From contig NC_091048.1 in assembly GCF_963966145.1 (NCBI RefSeq), forward strand, positions 6,634,001 to 6,698,000: a stretch of 64,000 nucleotides of DNA, written 5' to 3'. Every line of letters begins with the position of its first letter. Within the stretch, counting starts at the first letter, position 1. The notes under the pieces are model-generated. The model had not been told where the DNA came from, did not search any database, and was given only the letters and a program-made list of their open reading frames with translations. Source of the stretch: Tenebrio molitor. Its lineage: Eukaryota; Arthropoda; Insecta; Coleoptera; Tenebrionidae. Below, piece after piece: positions 20,057 through 33,900 of this stretch. A program made the position numbers and the translations under genes.

Positions 20057-22373
20057 TTAATTAAAATACTTCGAAAACTGTTTCTTGTCGAAATTGAGCG
20101 ATCCCAACTTGCGCAACTTCTTCAGCAGATCGGGTCTGGTAACCAACAATCTCTTGAGCGACTGAGAGATAAGATTCTCCGGGAAAAATGGAGGAATAGG
20201 CATATCTTCCAGAGAATAGACGTGAACATTTCCGCCCATATCTCCCACCATCAAGCATCGACCATTCGTGGTGAACCTGCACACGGTATTTAAAGCACCG
20301 ACTGGTGATTTCCTAACAGACTGAGACTCGTACATTTTTCTTTGCATATCCCAGACCAGAATATCTGGACCACGAATTGTCGCAATAATAGTGGGATGTC
20401 CGGGACTCCAGTCGACATCAAGAACTGGCAAAATTGACGGTTCTGATGTCACCAACGGTTCCGAGATACCTAGAAAATGTTCACGTTTCAATTGTGACCA
20501 GAAGAGATGCGGAAGAAGTACCATCCACCCAAAGACGTGCCCTGAAGTCGTCACCACACGTGTAGTACAATTTGTTAGCAAACGGCGAAAACCTAACAGT
20601 GTGGATGGCACCGTCGTGAGCTTTGAACAAGTCCATGTGCTCGTTGTAATAATTCGTGGAACACCTGTGCACCACTCCTTCACTGGTACCCACAAAATAC
20701 GTAAAAGGGTCGGTGGGGTGCAGCGCCAAACACCTCGCTTGCTCGTACCCCGTGATGGAAATCTCTTTACTTTCGCATTTCTTCAAATACTTGATTCCTT
20801 TCAACTTCCCTTCCGCCATGGCGGTCAACATGATCTGAGTCCGCTTGAGATTCTCAGCACCGGTGATCTGATACCTGCACACTCTGCCGTCACCAAAACT
20901 CGCCAATATGTCCTCATCGTCGCCTTGCTGGAACCAGACGACGCTCCACACCGGTTCGAAAAACATCGTATCCTCTCTGATCACGAAGACCTCGCGTTTA
21001 CTCACATCCAAGATCTTCAAGTGACCGTTGTAGAACCCAACGGCGAGCAGATTCGGATTGACTTTGGAGAAAGCGACGGAAGACACGGGAACCGGAAAGT
21101 CGTACTGGCGTTCGGGCTGTTGCGGGTTCTTGATGTTCCAGATCATCACCATTCCGCGACAGTTGCGGTCGTTGTAGAAGTACTTTCCGTAGGCCACGGC
21201 GACTATGTCTTCGCTGAAAGAGTTGAAAACCACTGCGGTCACGCATCTGCCGTTTGTCTCGTCGTTAGAGTACGTCCACAACAGCTCCAGCTTGTACTTG
21301 TACTCTATGTTCTCCCGGAAGACGTCGGGATCGCTCAGACCTTTGAACCGTTTCTGTTGGGCGTTGTAACAATTGTTCCCCAAGATTCTTTCGATCACGA
21401 TCAACGCGTCCAGAAACGCTTTGCTTTTGAAGATTTTGTTCAACTGTTTCTCATCGTTGGTCATTCTGTAGCTGTCCAAAGAGGCCTCGTCGTTCAGCCT
21501 GTGGTCGTCCGGTGCTGCAGTCTCTTGTTCTTCGTCGGTCAACTCGGCAATCACATCACTGTCGTCGTCTGACCTTTGCTCCATCTCTTTGAACGTGTCG
21601 TACATCTCCCAGGCAGACACATAAGTGGAGGTGTTCTTGAATCGCATCTTTTTAGTCTCCGTGTCTCGTGCTTTCATCAAAACCGGAACGGTCTGGATCC
21701 CGACATTCAAAACTTTCCGGTTCCTGCCTTTTCCTTTTGTCAAATAGTCGTACGTCTCGTTGTCTTCCAGCACAGCGCTAGCTTCGTCACTAGCTTTTGG
21801 TACTGTAGCACTAGGCAAATCCAACAAAAAAATCGTCGCAGTTTCTTTCAAAATCAAGCTTATGTGCTCGGGGATCGCCTGCTCAACTGGTTCTTCACCC
21901 ACCGATTCGACATCCTCCTCGACAAAGTCTGCAGAATATTCCGACTTGCTGGTGATGCTGATCGCTGGAATGACGATGTCGTCGCCGAAATACGCAGAAG
22001 TTACGATGCTGCGGTGGGTCAGAGTTGCCGTTTCGATTTCTTGTTTCTGGAGGAGGAGGTTCGTTTGGAACTTTTGCGAGTCCACTCGATTGAGCGAGCT
22101 GCGTTGCAACATGAAGCTGTTCTCTTTGGTCAAATTGTCCATGATGCTGATCTGACGCTCTTTGCCCCCTTCGTACAAGTACGGGTTGAGGTAAACCGGA
22201 GTGACGTCGACACCTTCATAGATTACGGGGACTAAGGGTTTAGGGGCTTGGATGACCGCTTTTTGCTTTCCGCCATCTTTGCCTTTGCCTTTCTTAAATG
22301 GGCTAGGAACGGCGGCTTCGTACGACACGCTCGACTTATTAATCGATCTTTTCGGCAGTTGTTGTTGAGCCAT
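20057..22373 (-). CDS. DNAI4: Axonemal dynein intermediate chain 4 (WDR78 type), full-length copy
   Basis: Two exons (20522-22373 and 20057-20469) are joined across a 52-nt intron, giving 754 residues. ATG 22373 is the first methionine; an upstream TTG frame extension is not needed. The N-terminal third is charged and holds the family block IFLLDLPSATVPK and TKGKGRNRKVLNVGIQTVPV; seven or so WD-like repeats follow from about residue 330 (VVMIWNIKNPQQPERQYDFP-type blades; MVMIWNIKN here, LAVGFYNGHLKILDV, FAPFANKLYYTCGDDFRARL-like GDDFRARLWV). DNAI4 is an intermediate chain of inner-arm dynein needed for ciliary and sperm motility. The second copy lies 128 bp upstream on the same strand. The splice join is inferred from frame and the identical position in the paralogue. 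Confidence 0.9.
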
Positions 22374-22501
22374 AGTCAACAAAAACTTTTGACATTGAGT
22401 ACGCTGTCAGAACTGTCATTTTCATTTGTTTCGGAAATATTTTCAAATCACTTTTGACATTCTTTATTCAGTCTGTACAAATCAAACTAAAGCTAATCAA
22501 A

Positions 22502-24329
22502 CTATCTGGATCGCTTTTGACCAAAACTCAACGACCCCAGCTTTTCCACTTTCTTCACCAGTTCGGTATTGGTCAACAATATATTTTTGACAGATTGGAA
22601 AAACAAATTCTCCTGGAAAAATGCGGGCATGGGTAATCCGCTGACTGCAAAAATGTGAATGTTTCCGTCGACATCACCGACCAACAAGCAACGCCCACAA
22701 GATGTGAATCTGCACAAGGTGTTGCGCGAGTTTGTCGGAGATTTGGTCTGGGACTGAGGAGAGTAAATTTTCCTCTGAAGGTCCCACAGGAAGATGTCCA
22801 TTCCGCGAAGACTCACAGCGATGGTCGAGTGCGACGGGCTCCACTCAAAATCAAGAACCGGCTCCGTGCAGTACCTTGAAACGATCAACGGTTCGTCGAT
22901 GCCTGCAACATTCTTCTGCACTTACATTTTTTAACAAACAACTTTCGGATTCACCTTCCACCCACAAGCACTCCTGGAAGTCGTCTCCGCAAGTCGCGAA
23001 CACTTTGTTAACAAAAGGAGAGAACTTAATCGTGTGGATTGACCCCTCGTGCGCTTTAAACATGTCAATATGCTGAGTGCAGTAGTGCGGGGTGCATCTG
23101 TGGATGACCCCTTCGTTGGTCCCGATGAAGTAAATCGAAGGGTTCGCCGAGTGCAAGCTCAAACACAACGCTGACGAATGTCTAGACGAAGACACTTGAT
23201 TTCCTTCGAACATCCTCAACGCTTTCAGTCCTTTCAACTTCCCTTCCACCTTGTCCGTCCTCATGATTTGTACTCGCTCGAGGACCACGTCTTCGGTGAA
23301 GTGGTACTTGCAAACTCGTCCGTCACCGAAGCACACCAGAAAGTATTCTTCTTTGTCTTGTTCCAGCCAAAGCACGTCCCATGCCGGTTCGAAGGATGAA
23401 GAACAGTCCTCTCCGACTAGTTCCAAGTCTCTTTTGCTCACGTCTACGACTTTGACATCGCCGTTGTAGAAACCGACAGCTAGGTAGTTCGGATTCTTCT
23501 TGGCAAATGCCAAAGAAGTGACGGAGTATCGGAAGTAGTACTGTCGTTCCGGTTGTTTTGGGTTTTTGATGTTCCAAATCATCACAACTCCCGTGCTTTT
23601 GCGGTCTACGAAGTAGTACTTGCCGTAACCGACAGCTAGAATGTCTTCAGTATAAGTGTTGAAAGATATCCCCGTGACGCATCTATTTCTAGTGTCTTCA
23701 TTGCAAAACGTCCACAACAAATCTAACTTGTAATGGTATTTAGGTGTGGCATCTAGAGATTCGTCTTCATCTAAAAGTCCTTTGAATTTTTTCTGTTCGC
23801 TGTTGTAACAGTTGTTGGCGAGAAGTCTCTCAATTACTAAAGCCGCGTTGAAATAATTTTGATTGTTCATCAACTTTTCCAATTCCCTTTCTTCTTTGCT
23901 CTTCCTCACCTCGCTCGGGTGAATCTCGTCGTTCAGCTTGTGAGCATCATCTTCAATCACTTCCACTTCTTTTATTATCAGTTCAACGTAACCGTCTCCT
24001 TTGTCGGCCAGTTCGTCAACATCTATTACGTTGTAAGTATCGTACATTTCCCAGTTTGAAGCAAAAGTTGAATTATCTCGGAATTCATATTTTACAGGTT
24101 CTGTACTTCTGGTTTTTCTCAATGTTGGAATTGTCTGGACTCCAATAGTGGCCACTTTACGATTGCGTCCTTTCCCTTTTGTCAGATAGTCATACAGTTG
24201 GTTGTCGGCTTCGGCGGCCTCTCCTTCTTCGGTTTCCTTCGGGACGATGCAACTCGGCAAATCCAGCAGAAATATGGTTTCTGTTTCGTTTAAAATAAGA
24301 GTAATATGTTTAGGTATCTTCTTTATCAT
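22502..24329 (-). CDS. DNAI4: DNAI4-like paralogue with shortened N-terminus
   Basis: Two exons (22955-24329 and 22502-22902) with a 52-nt intron at the same codon as in its neighbour give 591 residues. The protein begins MIKKIPKHITLILNETETIF, which aligns with residues about 175-195 of the other copy, so about 170-190 N-terminal residues are missing. The WD40 part is complete (GVVMIWNIKNPKQPERQYYF, LAVGFYNGDVKVVDVSKRDL, AHEGSIHTIKFSPF). No acceptor site precedes the ATG, and I found no remnant of the lost part upstream. It is a diverged tandem duplicate; it may be testis-restricted, which is only an inference. Confidence 0.85.
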
Positions 24330-24989
24330 ATTGTTATATAAGTAGATTCAAAGGCGCACTTATAGCTGTACTTCACGTAATTTTTTACTTTGTGTATTAC
24401 ACTCTCTTCAATATTAAATAGATTTATGCTTCGAGAATGATATTAAAGTAATAAAAATCTTACAAAAAGCGGAAGTTTGATCGATCTTACCCAGCGCATC
24501 CACCATACGTCTTTACCCTTCTTCATATTTCCAGTAGTTACCAACATTACATTTCTTTTTTAACAGTCAGTATTATAATTGTTGTTCCATTTACATTCTC
24601 GTATTGTTGTTTGTGTGCGCGGAATAATTTTATTCTCTTCGAGCCAGTCAACAACAAATATTATGCAAGAATTTATTTAAAAATACGTAACGACATTGGT
24701 AACACTTGTTAACCCTAACCTCAAAGTGTGACACTGACAACAGAAAGTGTCAAAATAAAACATTGTAAAATGGTTTAAAAAGTATTTTGTCTTTTAGAAT
24801 TTTTGTTGTAGTTCGCAAATGTTAATTAAATATTTGAACAACACTTATTTGTTTCGATATGTTTCCAAGTTATGGCGGTGTTAGCGAGTTGCTTCATTAA
24901 TTTCATATCTGACAAAATATTTGTACAATGCAAAGTTCAACAAAGCCCAAGTGATTAATTTTAAAAATAGATGTGCAGACACAACAAGC
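24330..24989. promoter_or_regulatory. Head-to-head intergenic region (DNAI4 paralogue / DEPDC5)
   Basis: The 660 bp between the two divergent start codons must contain both promoters. No TATA box or repeat was recognised. Confidence 0.45.
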
Positions 24990-27900
24990 ATGAAGTCCTT
25001 TCGGCTTATTGTTCACCAGAAAAACTTCAGTGGTATGATATGAATTTTTAATGATAAATTACATAGTCAAGGCCATAATTTTCCAGTGGAAGATTTGATT
25101 ATTAATCCAAAGGATTATCCGGGGGCCAATTTAGGAGACATAGTAGAGATTTATCATCCCCCACCGGATGATGACAATCCAAGGTCAAAGAAGAAAACTG
25201 AACCTGAAGAAGAATATCCGCGTCTTTTACTCCAAATTAAAACATTTCCTGATGACTCAACTCAACAAAATGCGTTGCAGAAAGGTTCACTTTACAAAAC
25301 AAATAATCAGCCAATTGTAATGCAGTGACGATTTTAGATACAATTAGTGTAGAGCAAAGTATTGCCCAAACTTTTGGTTTACAAGCTTATAAGAATGTCC
25401 TGATTAGAATTGTGGATCCACCTGATATTTCTCTAGATTCGATCGAGCTGACATTTAAGGATCAGTACATGGGCCGGTCTGAAATGTGGAGGCTAAAAAA
25501 CAGTCTCGTCAATACCTGCGTTTACATTAAAAAGAATATTGAATTTTGTGGGGGTGCTGTACGTTGTCAGGTTTATGAAATGTGGTCTCAAGGTGATAGA
25601 GTGGCGTGCGGGGTTATCACAGAAGACACGAAAGTGGTCTTTCGATCATCCACTTCAATGGTATATTTATTTCTGCAGATGTCTTCAGAAATGTGGGATT
25701 TCGATATCTATGGGGACTTGTATTTTGAAAAGGCAGTCAACGGGTTTCTGTCTGATTTGTTCATGAAGTGGAAGAAGAACGGGAGTAATCACGAGGTGAC
25801 GATAGTGCTTTTTTCGAGGACGTTTTACGAGGCGAGTAATCTGGAAGAGTTTCCTCTACACATGAGGGAGTGTTTGCAAAAAGATTATAAAGGAAGATAC
25901 TATGAAGATTTTTATAGGTTGTCAAAACTAAACCAAAACCCGTTTTGTTTACTAATTTTTGTATAGAGTTGCAGTACAGAACGAGCGATATGACGACTGG
26001 AGTGGAATCTTGGTCCAGTTGCGGCGAATCTTTTCAGAATATTTGAAAATAGTGCTCGAATATCACAAACGACCAGGAATTGATATTCCAGCGGCCACTA
26101 ACAGCACAGCCGCCCAAGGGAATTTTTTGGAAGTACTAAACATGTCTCTGAATGGTATTTGATTGATTATTTTACACTTGCGTTCGTACTACTGTTGTTT
26201 TTAAGTATTCGAGAAACACTATCTAGATCGCAGCTTTGACAGAACCGGTCAACTCAGTGTTGTGGTCACTCCAGGAGTGGGGGTGTTTGAGGTTGACCGT
26301 GAACTGACCAACATAACAAAACAACGAATCATCGATAATGGCGTCGGTAGTGACCTGGTCTGTGTCGGAGAGCAACCCTTGCACGCAGTCCCGCTACTGA
26401 AAGTAATTTCAAACACATTTTCGTAAACATTCTCATTGAGTAAGGTTTCAGTTTCACAACAAGGACACCCACATGAACGTCCCCGATGATTATTCGATGC
26501 CTCACTGGATTAACTTATCGTTTTATTCGACCAATAAGAAAGTTTCCTATTCAAACTTCATTCCCAGAATCAAATTGCCGCCGCCTCTTCCTGCCGATGA
26601 AGTGAAAAAAGATTCCCCCAAGAACAAATTTGTTCCGCAAGACGACTACATACACAACTCGTTTTTCGATTATGACGCGTACGATGCGCAGATTTTTCAG
26701 ATGCCTCCAGTGCACACGGTCCACGAGAGCAGGTATTCCGGAAAAAATTGACAATTCGTTCCTTCACGCTAATTTTCAGCTCGATAAGTCACAAAGGTTT
26801 TGCGCGATACAAGCGCAGTTCTGGTAGTTTACTGGACTCTCATGAATTGATCAAAGGACAAAGGAGGAAGATGTCGGATCCTGACGTTCAACACAGGATC
26901 GACTCCAATGCTCGTTCAGAGCCCATCGCGATTCCACCGGCAGCTACCAGTCCCGTGGTGTCCCCACACGCTGATGGTCTGTTTCAATTAAACTGTTAAA
27001 CAGCACTTTTCATTTATATTTGATGCAGACAGAGAATTGTCCCCTCCTGTGAGGATGGTGGTGGGTTCAGAAGGTTCCCCACCCTTAGAATCGAGGGCTC
27101 TGATCAATCCTTTCGACCCTTCGCATGTCACCATAAAATTGACGTCCAACAGGAGGCGATGGACGCACATATTTCCCAAAGGTAAATTAACGAAATTAGT
27201 GTTGCACAAAATGTTTCCTAATTGAATTTGATAACCATTGATGATAACATTGAAAACCATAGAGTAGGGCTGTCATTACGAGTAGTTCACTTTTTTGCCG
27301 CTGGAGCAATACAGCGTTGTACTGTCAAGGCTGTTTCAATATGACGTTTAAGTTAAATGTGTACTTTTTAAGTAGCAGCATCTAAATGATGAGCAAAGTT
27401 TATTCAAGATTAAAAATGTTAAGTTTATGGGTTACATTTGAAAGATTTATGTTTTGTTGTTGTTATTGTTTTAATTGTAGGTCCCACGGGAGTCTTGATA
27501 CAACAGCATCATTATCAGGCAATACCGGCCCAATCGGAACTCCCGGCCGGAGAATGTGAAAATAACAATCCGAAATTGGACAGAATGATATCGTCCGGTA
27601 GCAATCAGTTATCAAAATCTTTCTGCGTCACTTCAGCTCTGCACGACTGTAAGCTCACACAATTTGGTCATTTATCAAGTAATCAGAGTTGTTTCAGACT
27701 GTAAGAAGCGACCAAACTCTCAGAGCAACAACCACACCGTGTCGGCCGCCCCCAAAAACCCGTCGAAAAGTCTGACTTTATTGTGGGGCGCTACCGGCGA
27801 GCAAGAGTGGACCCCGGCCTTAACCACAGGTAGATCCCGCGTCTACGACTACTCCATTACTAATGAGACCGTCGAGAAATTAGTGTTTTGGTTGTTTTTT

Positions 27901-30900
27901 TGTACTATTTTAATGATAACAAAAAATTGGCCGTCATTTTAGTCGTGCTTTGCGAAATTTTTTCCCATCTGGTTTGATCTAATCACTAAATTTTTGAACA
28001 TTACTTAACAGTTCATTTCGTTTACCGGGACCATCCCAGTCACGTTGTAGATAATTGGTTGTGAACGAAATCAATTGAATAGACGTATAGAAAAGAATGA
28101 TATTAAACTCATGTTCATTTAGGCTTTTACTGTCACTATCATGATGCGTTGATTTTTTTTGTGTGACGTGCGGGAGCCTTCTAGCTTCCCAATCCTTGTT
28201 CCTGTAGCCCCTTAAGTCTAGGATTCGGCGACCGAATACGTGAATTTACTCCGTTTCTGTTCCATGGTCTCCCCTGGGATTCGCCGGGATAAGCAGTCAA
28301 TGATGTCCTCATAGGTTTGAACAATATATTATATAAGTAACTTATGAACTAGATTTGTTTTCAGAGAATTTTTAATTCAGTTCTTTGGTAGGCTGTTTAT
28401 TATATTTGCTTTTTTGGGTATTTACTCAGCCGTGTTTATGTGTAGTTTTTGTGCCTCACACTGTGCAAATACCACTTAAATTCGACCGGTAAAGATTGTG
28501 TTTGGTATGGCGCGTTTATCCTCAAAACTACCTTCAGTCACAATGAATTTTTATAGTTTTCCACTGATTGTCGCATCTTACCAAAGAAATTTTCAATTTG
28601 TAGAAGATTAACATTAATTGCTGTTAATACATTAAAATCCATCAATGTCTATAAAAATCCATTGTTTACCTGTACGTGTCATCATGCACTTTCATTTTTC
28701 TGTCTTCTGTAGTGTAGTGAGTTGTGGACTGTATTTTGACATTTCGTTTAACCAACGTACAAACATCGAGTCCATCAAAGACTGATGTTTACGCGTCCTG
28801 CACTAATCAGTATTGACCTCGTTTGGCTTTGTGACTAACACTTTCCTTTGGCGCTTCTGCACAACTTAACATGGGATTTATACGTGTGAACGTCGTTGCT
28901 TAATCTCTAATTTCTCAAGGATGTGCAAATTCGGCTTCACTAAGCCTCCACAGATATCACGTATAAAGCTTGTGTTTTTTTTTTACCCGAATTTATGGAC
29001 ACATTTTTAACACTCTGTTACGTAGGAGTGGATTGGAAGTCCCTGACGATCCCGGCCTGTCTTCCCATAACGACGGATTACTTCCCGGAGAAAAGGGCCC
29101 TCCAGATTGACTACGTGGTTTCCTTGTACAGCTTACTCCCCGACAGCGTCAACGCCGACTTCGCCCAACAAAGACCAATCTACAAGAGACCTTTGACCAC
29201 GGTCGAAGTCTTCAGAGAATTGATTTCGCAGCGTCTGGCGCAAGGTTTCCAGTTAATTTTGATGGCTCACAACGCTGACAAATTAGTGAACAACATCAAC
29301 CTCCTCAATCCCAAAATGAGGGGACCCGTCACGAGAAACAGCGTGACGGAGAGCGACGAATCGTATTATCTCTCAATTGGGAGATTGTTCCACAAAATTT
29401 CCCTCTCGGGGAACACGATTTCAGTGACGAGATACAGACCTAGGTACTGTACACATCACGAAGCTACGATCTACACAAGACATTCTTTTTTCAGGCATCC
29501 CTATCCGGGTTTTAATTACCAGTACCGCTACAGATTCCACGCCCCTCACCACGACACGTACGAAGAATCTTACGCCTCCTTCACCACCGAAAAACTGGAA
29601 CACTTCAACTGGAATTACTTGGATCATTACGTGTGCACCGGAGGCGATACGGAATTTGTCCTGGTCGAGGCGTTGAAGTACTGGAGGTTCCGGGTGTATC
29701 TGCTGCCTCTGAATAATTCCGCCAACAAGAAGATTATCGACGGGGCCGAGCATTGCGACATCTACAACGCGGCGACTCCCACCGACCACCAGCAAATGGT
29801 GGACGGTCTGTTGAAGTTCATCGAGACGGCCGTAAATAAAATAAAAAGGAGTGTGCCGTCGAAAAAGACAAGGGTTTGTGTTCGTTGTCGTACCGTCCGT
29901 CTATTACTCACTAATTTATTAAATTATTTTTAGTAATTAGATTGCATGTTAAAGCTTTGTTTTATTTGCATGTTGTAGAAGTCACTGAGTGTTATAAACA
30001 ACGCGCCTTTGGTTCAACCCAGACGTAACAGTATGAGCAATTTTTCACAGGTATAAGAGCTGTTAACAATGGAAATTGTCGTTAACGTCGAGCGAACAGT
30101 GCGACGTTAAGGCAATTTGTTTCCGAGACTTTTTAATTTTAGTCTAGTTGGAAAGTTTACGTTGAATGATTTTGGATATTGAGCTTATGTAACTTCAACA
30201 ACAAACATTTTGACAACATGAAGCGCAAATTTTTTTATCATTTGGTTTGGGTTTTAAAATTTTGCAAGTGTGACAGTTGTGAGGTTAGCACCTTGGCAAG
30301 CTTATTGCAGAGTACTCAATTATTTTATTACTTCCTATCTGATGTAAGAATGTGTTCTTACTAGTCTCATGATTACAAAGTGATCCCGGTTGCTAAACCC
30401 ACACTAAGAAAAGCCTTTCTTGAATTATTTTGAGAAACAATTTGAATTAAAGGTGTGGTACTAGAATAAAAATCAGCCGCTTCAGTATAACTTGATTTCC
30501 GTAGTTACAGTAACACATTTTTTTTCTGTAGAGTTGTTTGTCTTTAGCTTGTTCTTTTTATTTTACACTTTTTTAATTTACATTGCCAAACTATGATTCT
30601 TTTTTATTGACATTTACAAATTGAGACTTGGTTTTGCCCAAGAAAACAAAAAATGGTGTCATAAACATTTTTTACAATTTTAAGTATCCATAATTTCAAA
30701 AAAATTGTCAAATAGTCTTGCCGTTTCAAACAGTTGAATAAGTTTTTCTATTTCGGTGTCAGAATGACCATTTTGGGACAGTGAAAACAGTTTCATAATG
30801 ATCTTATTGTAACATTTGGGAGAAATTTAATTTTCGATGAAATGACATGGCTCATCAATACCAACCCAATTCCATTAAAATAAAAGTCACTAGATAATTG

Positions 30901-33900
30901 TTTTATATTTTTTTAAATTAAATTAACGGAGCCGAAATCGAAAAAAATAGCATGTGAAACTCGTTTCACAAGACAATGACTGTCTTGTGCAACTCGTATA
31001 ACAATATACTATTTTAATGCGGCTTAACGCTAAGTGTCATTTACACAGACAGTGGTAATAGTTATAGTGCTGTAAGCTGGAAACTTCATATGGAACATGC
31101 TGGATTGGGAAAGCTTTTTTAAAGAGTTATTAAGCTGAAGAAGCTTTTGCGGTAGAAAAAACACTCGCTGAAATTCTTATAACAATTTTTTTTGCTTAAC
31201 AGTGTCAGAATTTCAGAATTTTCTCCTGTGTGAACCGATTTTAATTTAAATGTCACCACTTGTCAAAACGAAATGTCAAGCTAATTTTAAAGATTTTAAG
31301 CGATTTGGAACCTTTAAGAGGCTTGTCGAACAAAAAAACGTTGTATTCAACTCGTTCTTGTGTAAATTGAGGTTTTTTGGCACGAGCGGGCCAGTTTAAA
31401 ACGCGAGTGAAACTGGCCCACTCGTACCAAAAAAAAAAACCAATTTACACAAGAACTCGTCAAATAAACTACTATTACAGTAATGTTATGTCATTTTACG
31501 GTGTGACGAAGAAATTTAGAATCCATGGTCTTTGCCGAGCTTCATAGGGTACATAATAAAAACATCCGCGTTGATATTATTTATTACTTTATTGTTCAAG
31601 TTCATGCTTAAAGAATTCTCCAAAACAAATCCTACTCGTCTAAAAGTTTAGGTTATTTTTTAGTTACTTGGAATGTTTGGAAGCTTTAAGCTACAGAGCT
31701 TGAGTTTCTGTGACTAGCGTTCCTACATTATTTTACCACTTATACTTGTGTAAACGAGCCTTTAACGTTTCGATATTTATTGTAAATAATATCTGCTCTA
31801 AAAATGATATTAAAATCTTTATAGGCAAAAAACTACATTACCTACCCACTACTTACTAAAATACTTTCGTAGTTTTAACATTTGCAGCATGTTTTTGTTT
31901 GTCTTGTTATAACGACGTGAAAATAAAATAAACGAGTGTAATACGCACAAAGTTTATCATGTTTACAAATACTCACAGTTGACGAGCAAAACAAACAGTC
32001 AGGCCTATATGATAGACTTTGTTTTATGTCAGCAATAAAATTCTAATATGATTCCAGAACGTCAACTGCAGCTCACCTTTCCGGGAACGTCTCGGAAGCA
32101 ACCGCCTCTCCGACCGCCCCCGCCCTAGGTTTGCCCGAAATTTTTCAATTTTTTACAGCTTGGTTTGCGGAAGTGGAGCATGTGTAGTACTTATAGCGAC
32201 TTTTCGGCATCTCTTAACTTGTTGTTTTTGGCATTTGTACGTTCAGTTGTTTTGTAGGAGGTTATAGATTTTGCTTGCTTTTCAGAACACTACCGCACGC
32301 TCGAACGAGCGATATAACGCACCTTCATTTAGGTTTGTAGTTTTCCTTGTTTCTCTAGTATTGCATTAGCTACTACCTTTAACACGTCGACGTTTCTGCG
32401 CGACCGTTATTACATCACTTGTTGGAACAGGTCGGGGTCCAAAGTGATGGAGAGAAACAGGGCGTCGCAAAGTTCCGAATCGCAGTCCAGTTCGGAATCT
32501 CAATCACACGACGCTTATCCGGATGAGAAGTAGGAAAATTTTACTTTGACTGGTTTTCGAATTATTTTGTTGAATTTTGACAGCGTCATCCAAGCGGGGC
32601 CGTGTCTGAAGAATACAGCCACCAACGCCGAAATTATAGAAGCCATGAAGAGTCCTCTGAGCGGACTCACTTTCATAAGTGCCCAACAAAACTTGCCTTC
32701 TTCGACTTTTATTGCTGCAGATGGGGTGAACTGGTTGATGCTTCGGATGGAAGGAGTCAGCACGCAAGAGAAAGCCGCTCGGGTATGGTTCTCCACGGTA
32801 CAGTTTTACAGATTGTAATAATTACTTTTTAGATTTTGCGAATCTTGCATACGGAAGGTTGGATTCGACACGCTTCAGGAGATATTAAAAAACCGATTCT
32901 TTTTGGATTCTTTCTCTTCTACATAATCGAGAAAGGTGTGGATTTTTTAACACAACCAAGTTACAAATTATTTTTTGTAATTTGCAGATGATAAAGACGT
33001 TTTTCAACCAAATGGAGATCTACAAACTTTCGAAAATGAATGGCTCGAAGTCGAGATAAAACTTGCGCTGAATTGGGGCTTGTCCACTGTTCCAACCGCT
33101 TTGGACTTACCTCACAGTTATTGCGACCGAAAATACGGAGTGCCTCATTTCCTTTGTGAAGATATCAATGCAGATTATTCCGAAAACGAGAGTATGGCGA
33201 TTTTTCTCATTTTTTTTTTTTATTAGGGGTCCTGTAGTTTTTTTTTGTATCAAAATGCGAAATCTATTTTGTATGGATGTGAGAGTTCCGAAAATTGCAA
33301 ATCCAAAAATATTTTAGGTACTTCGTACAAACGAATGCGTTTAGAAACGGATGTCGCTGGCAAGAGCGACAGAATTGAGTGGGGCCACGTCCGATATCAG
33401 ACGACTTTCTTGCCGGACCAAGCTTACGAACTAATTGTAGAGTGGCTGACTTCATCCGGTTCCATCGTTGCAGAATTGGTAATAAATATGTACGGTCGCG
33501 GTCAAAGATTACTGGTACAGTTGTTACTGTAGACACTTCCAAAACTCAATCAAAATTTGAGTTTTGGAAGTGTCTACACACTGTACCAGTATTCTTTGAC
33601 CGTGATGGTACCAGAATTAAAAATTGTGATTTTAAAACTGTCATCTTAGCTCTCCAGTTGGCACCGGAAAGCGCAGACGTGCGGGCTCCAGATGATCCCC
33701 ATCCCGCACGATCCTCTGGCGCTACCCTATTCGAACAAAAGCGACCCTCTGAGAGGCCCAATTTTCGTTCCTCTCAACATCAAATGCCTCGAAGAAAGAG
33801 AGCGGATTTTTAAAGGTACAATGAATGATGTAAAAAGTCAGTTACTATTTTGTACTGCAGAATTTAGAGACGGCTCGTATTTGGAAAGACTTTTCCTCTT

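Noticed and set aside
20391..21572. Long plus-strand open frame (393 codons)
   Set aside because: It is antisense to the DNAI4 WD40 coding sequence, which has clear motifs; the antisense frame has none.
21576..22235. Plus-strand open frame of 219 codons
   Set aside because: Also a shadow of the DNAI4 coding strand.
22903..22954. A frameshift in both DNAI4 copies that could mark pseudogenes
   Set aside because: A 52-nt intron at the same codon in both copies restores the frame with GT/AG ends.
29444..29494. Reading DEPDC5 29026-29933 as one continuous exon
   Set aside because: The extra 17 residues break the alignment with the DEPDC5 family and are bounded by GT/AG; an intron is more likely.
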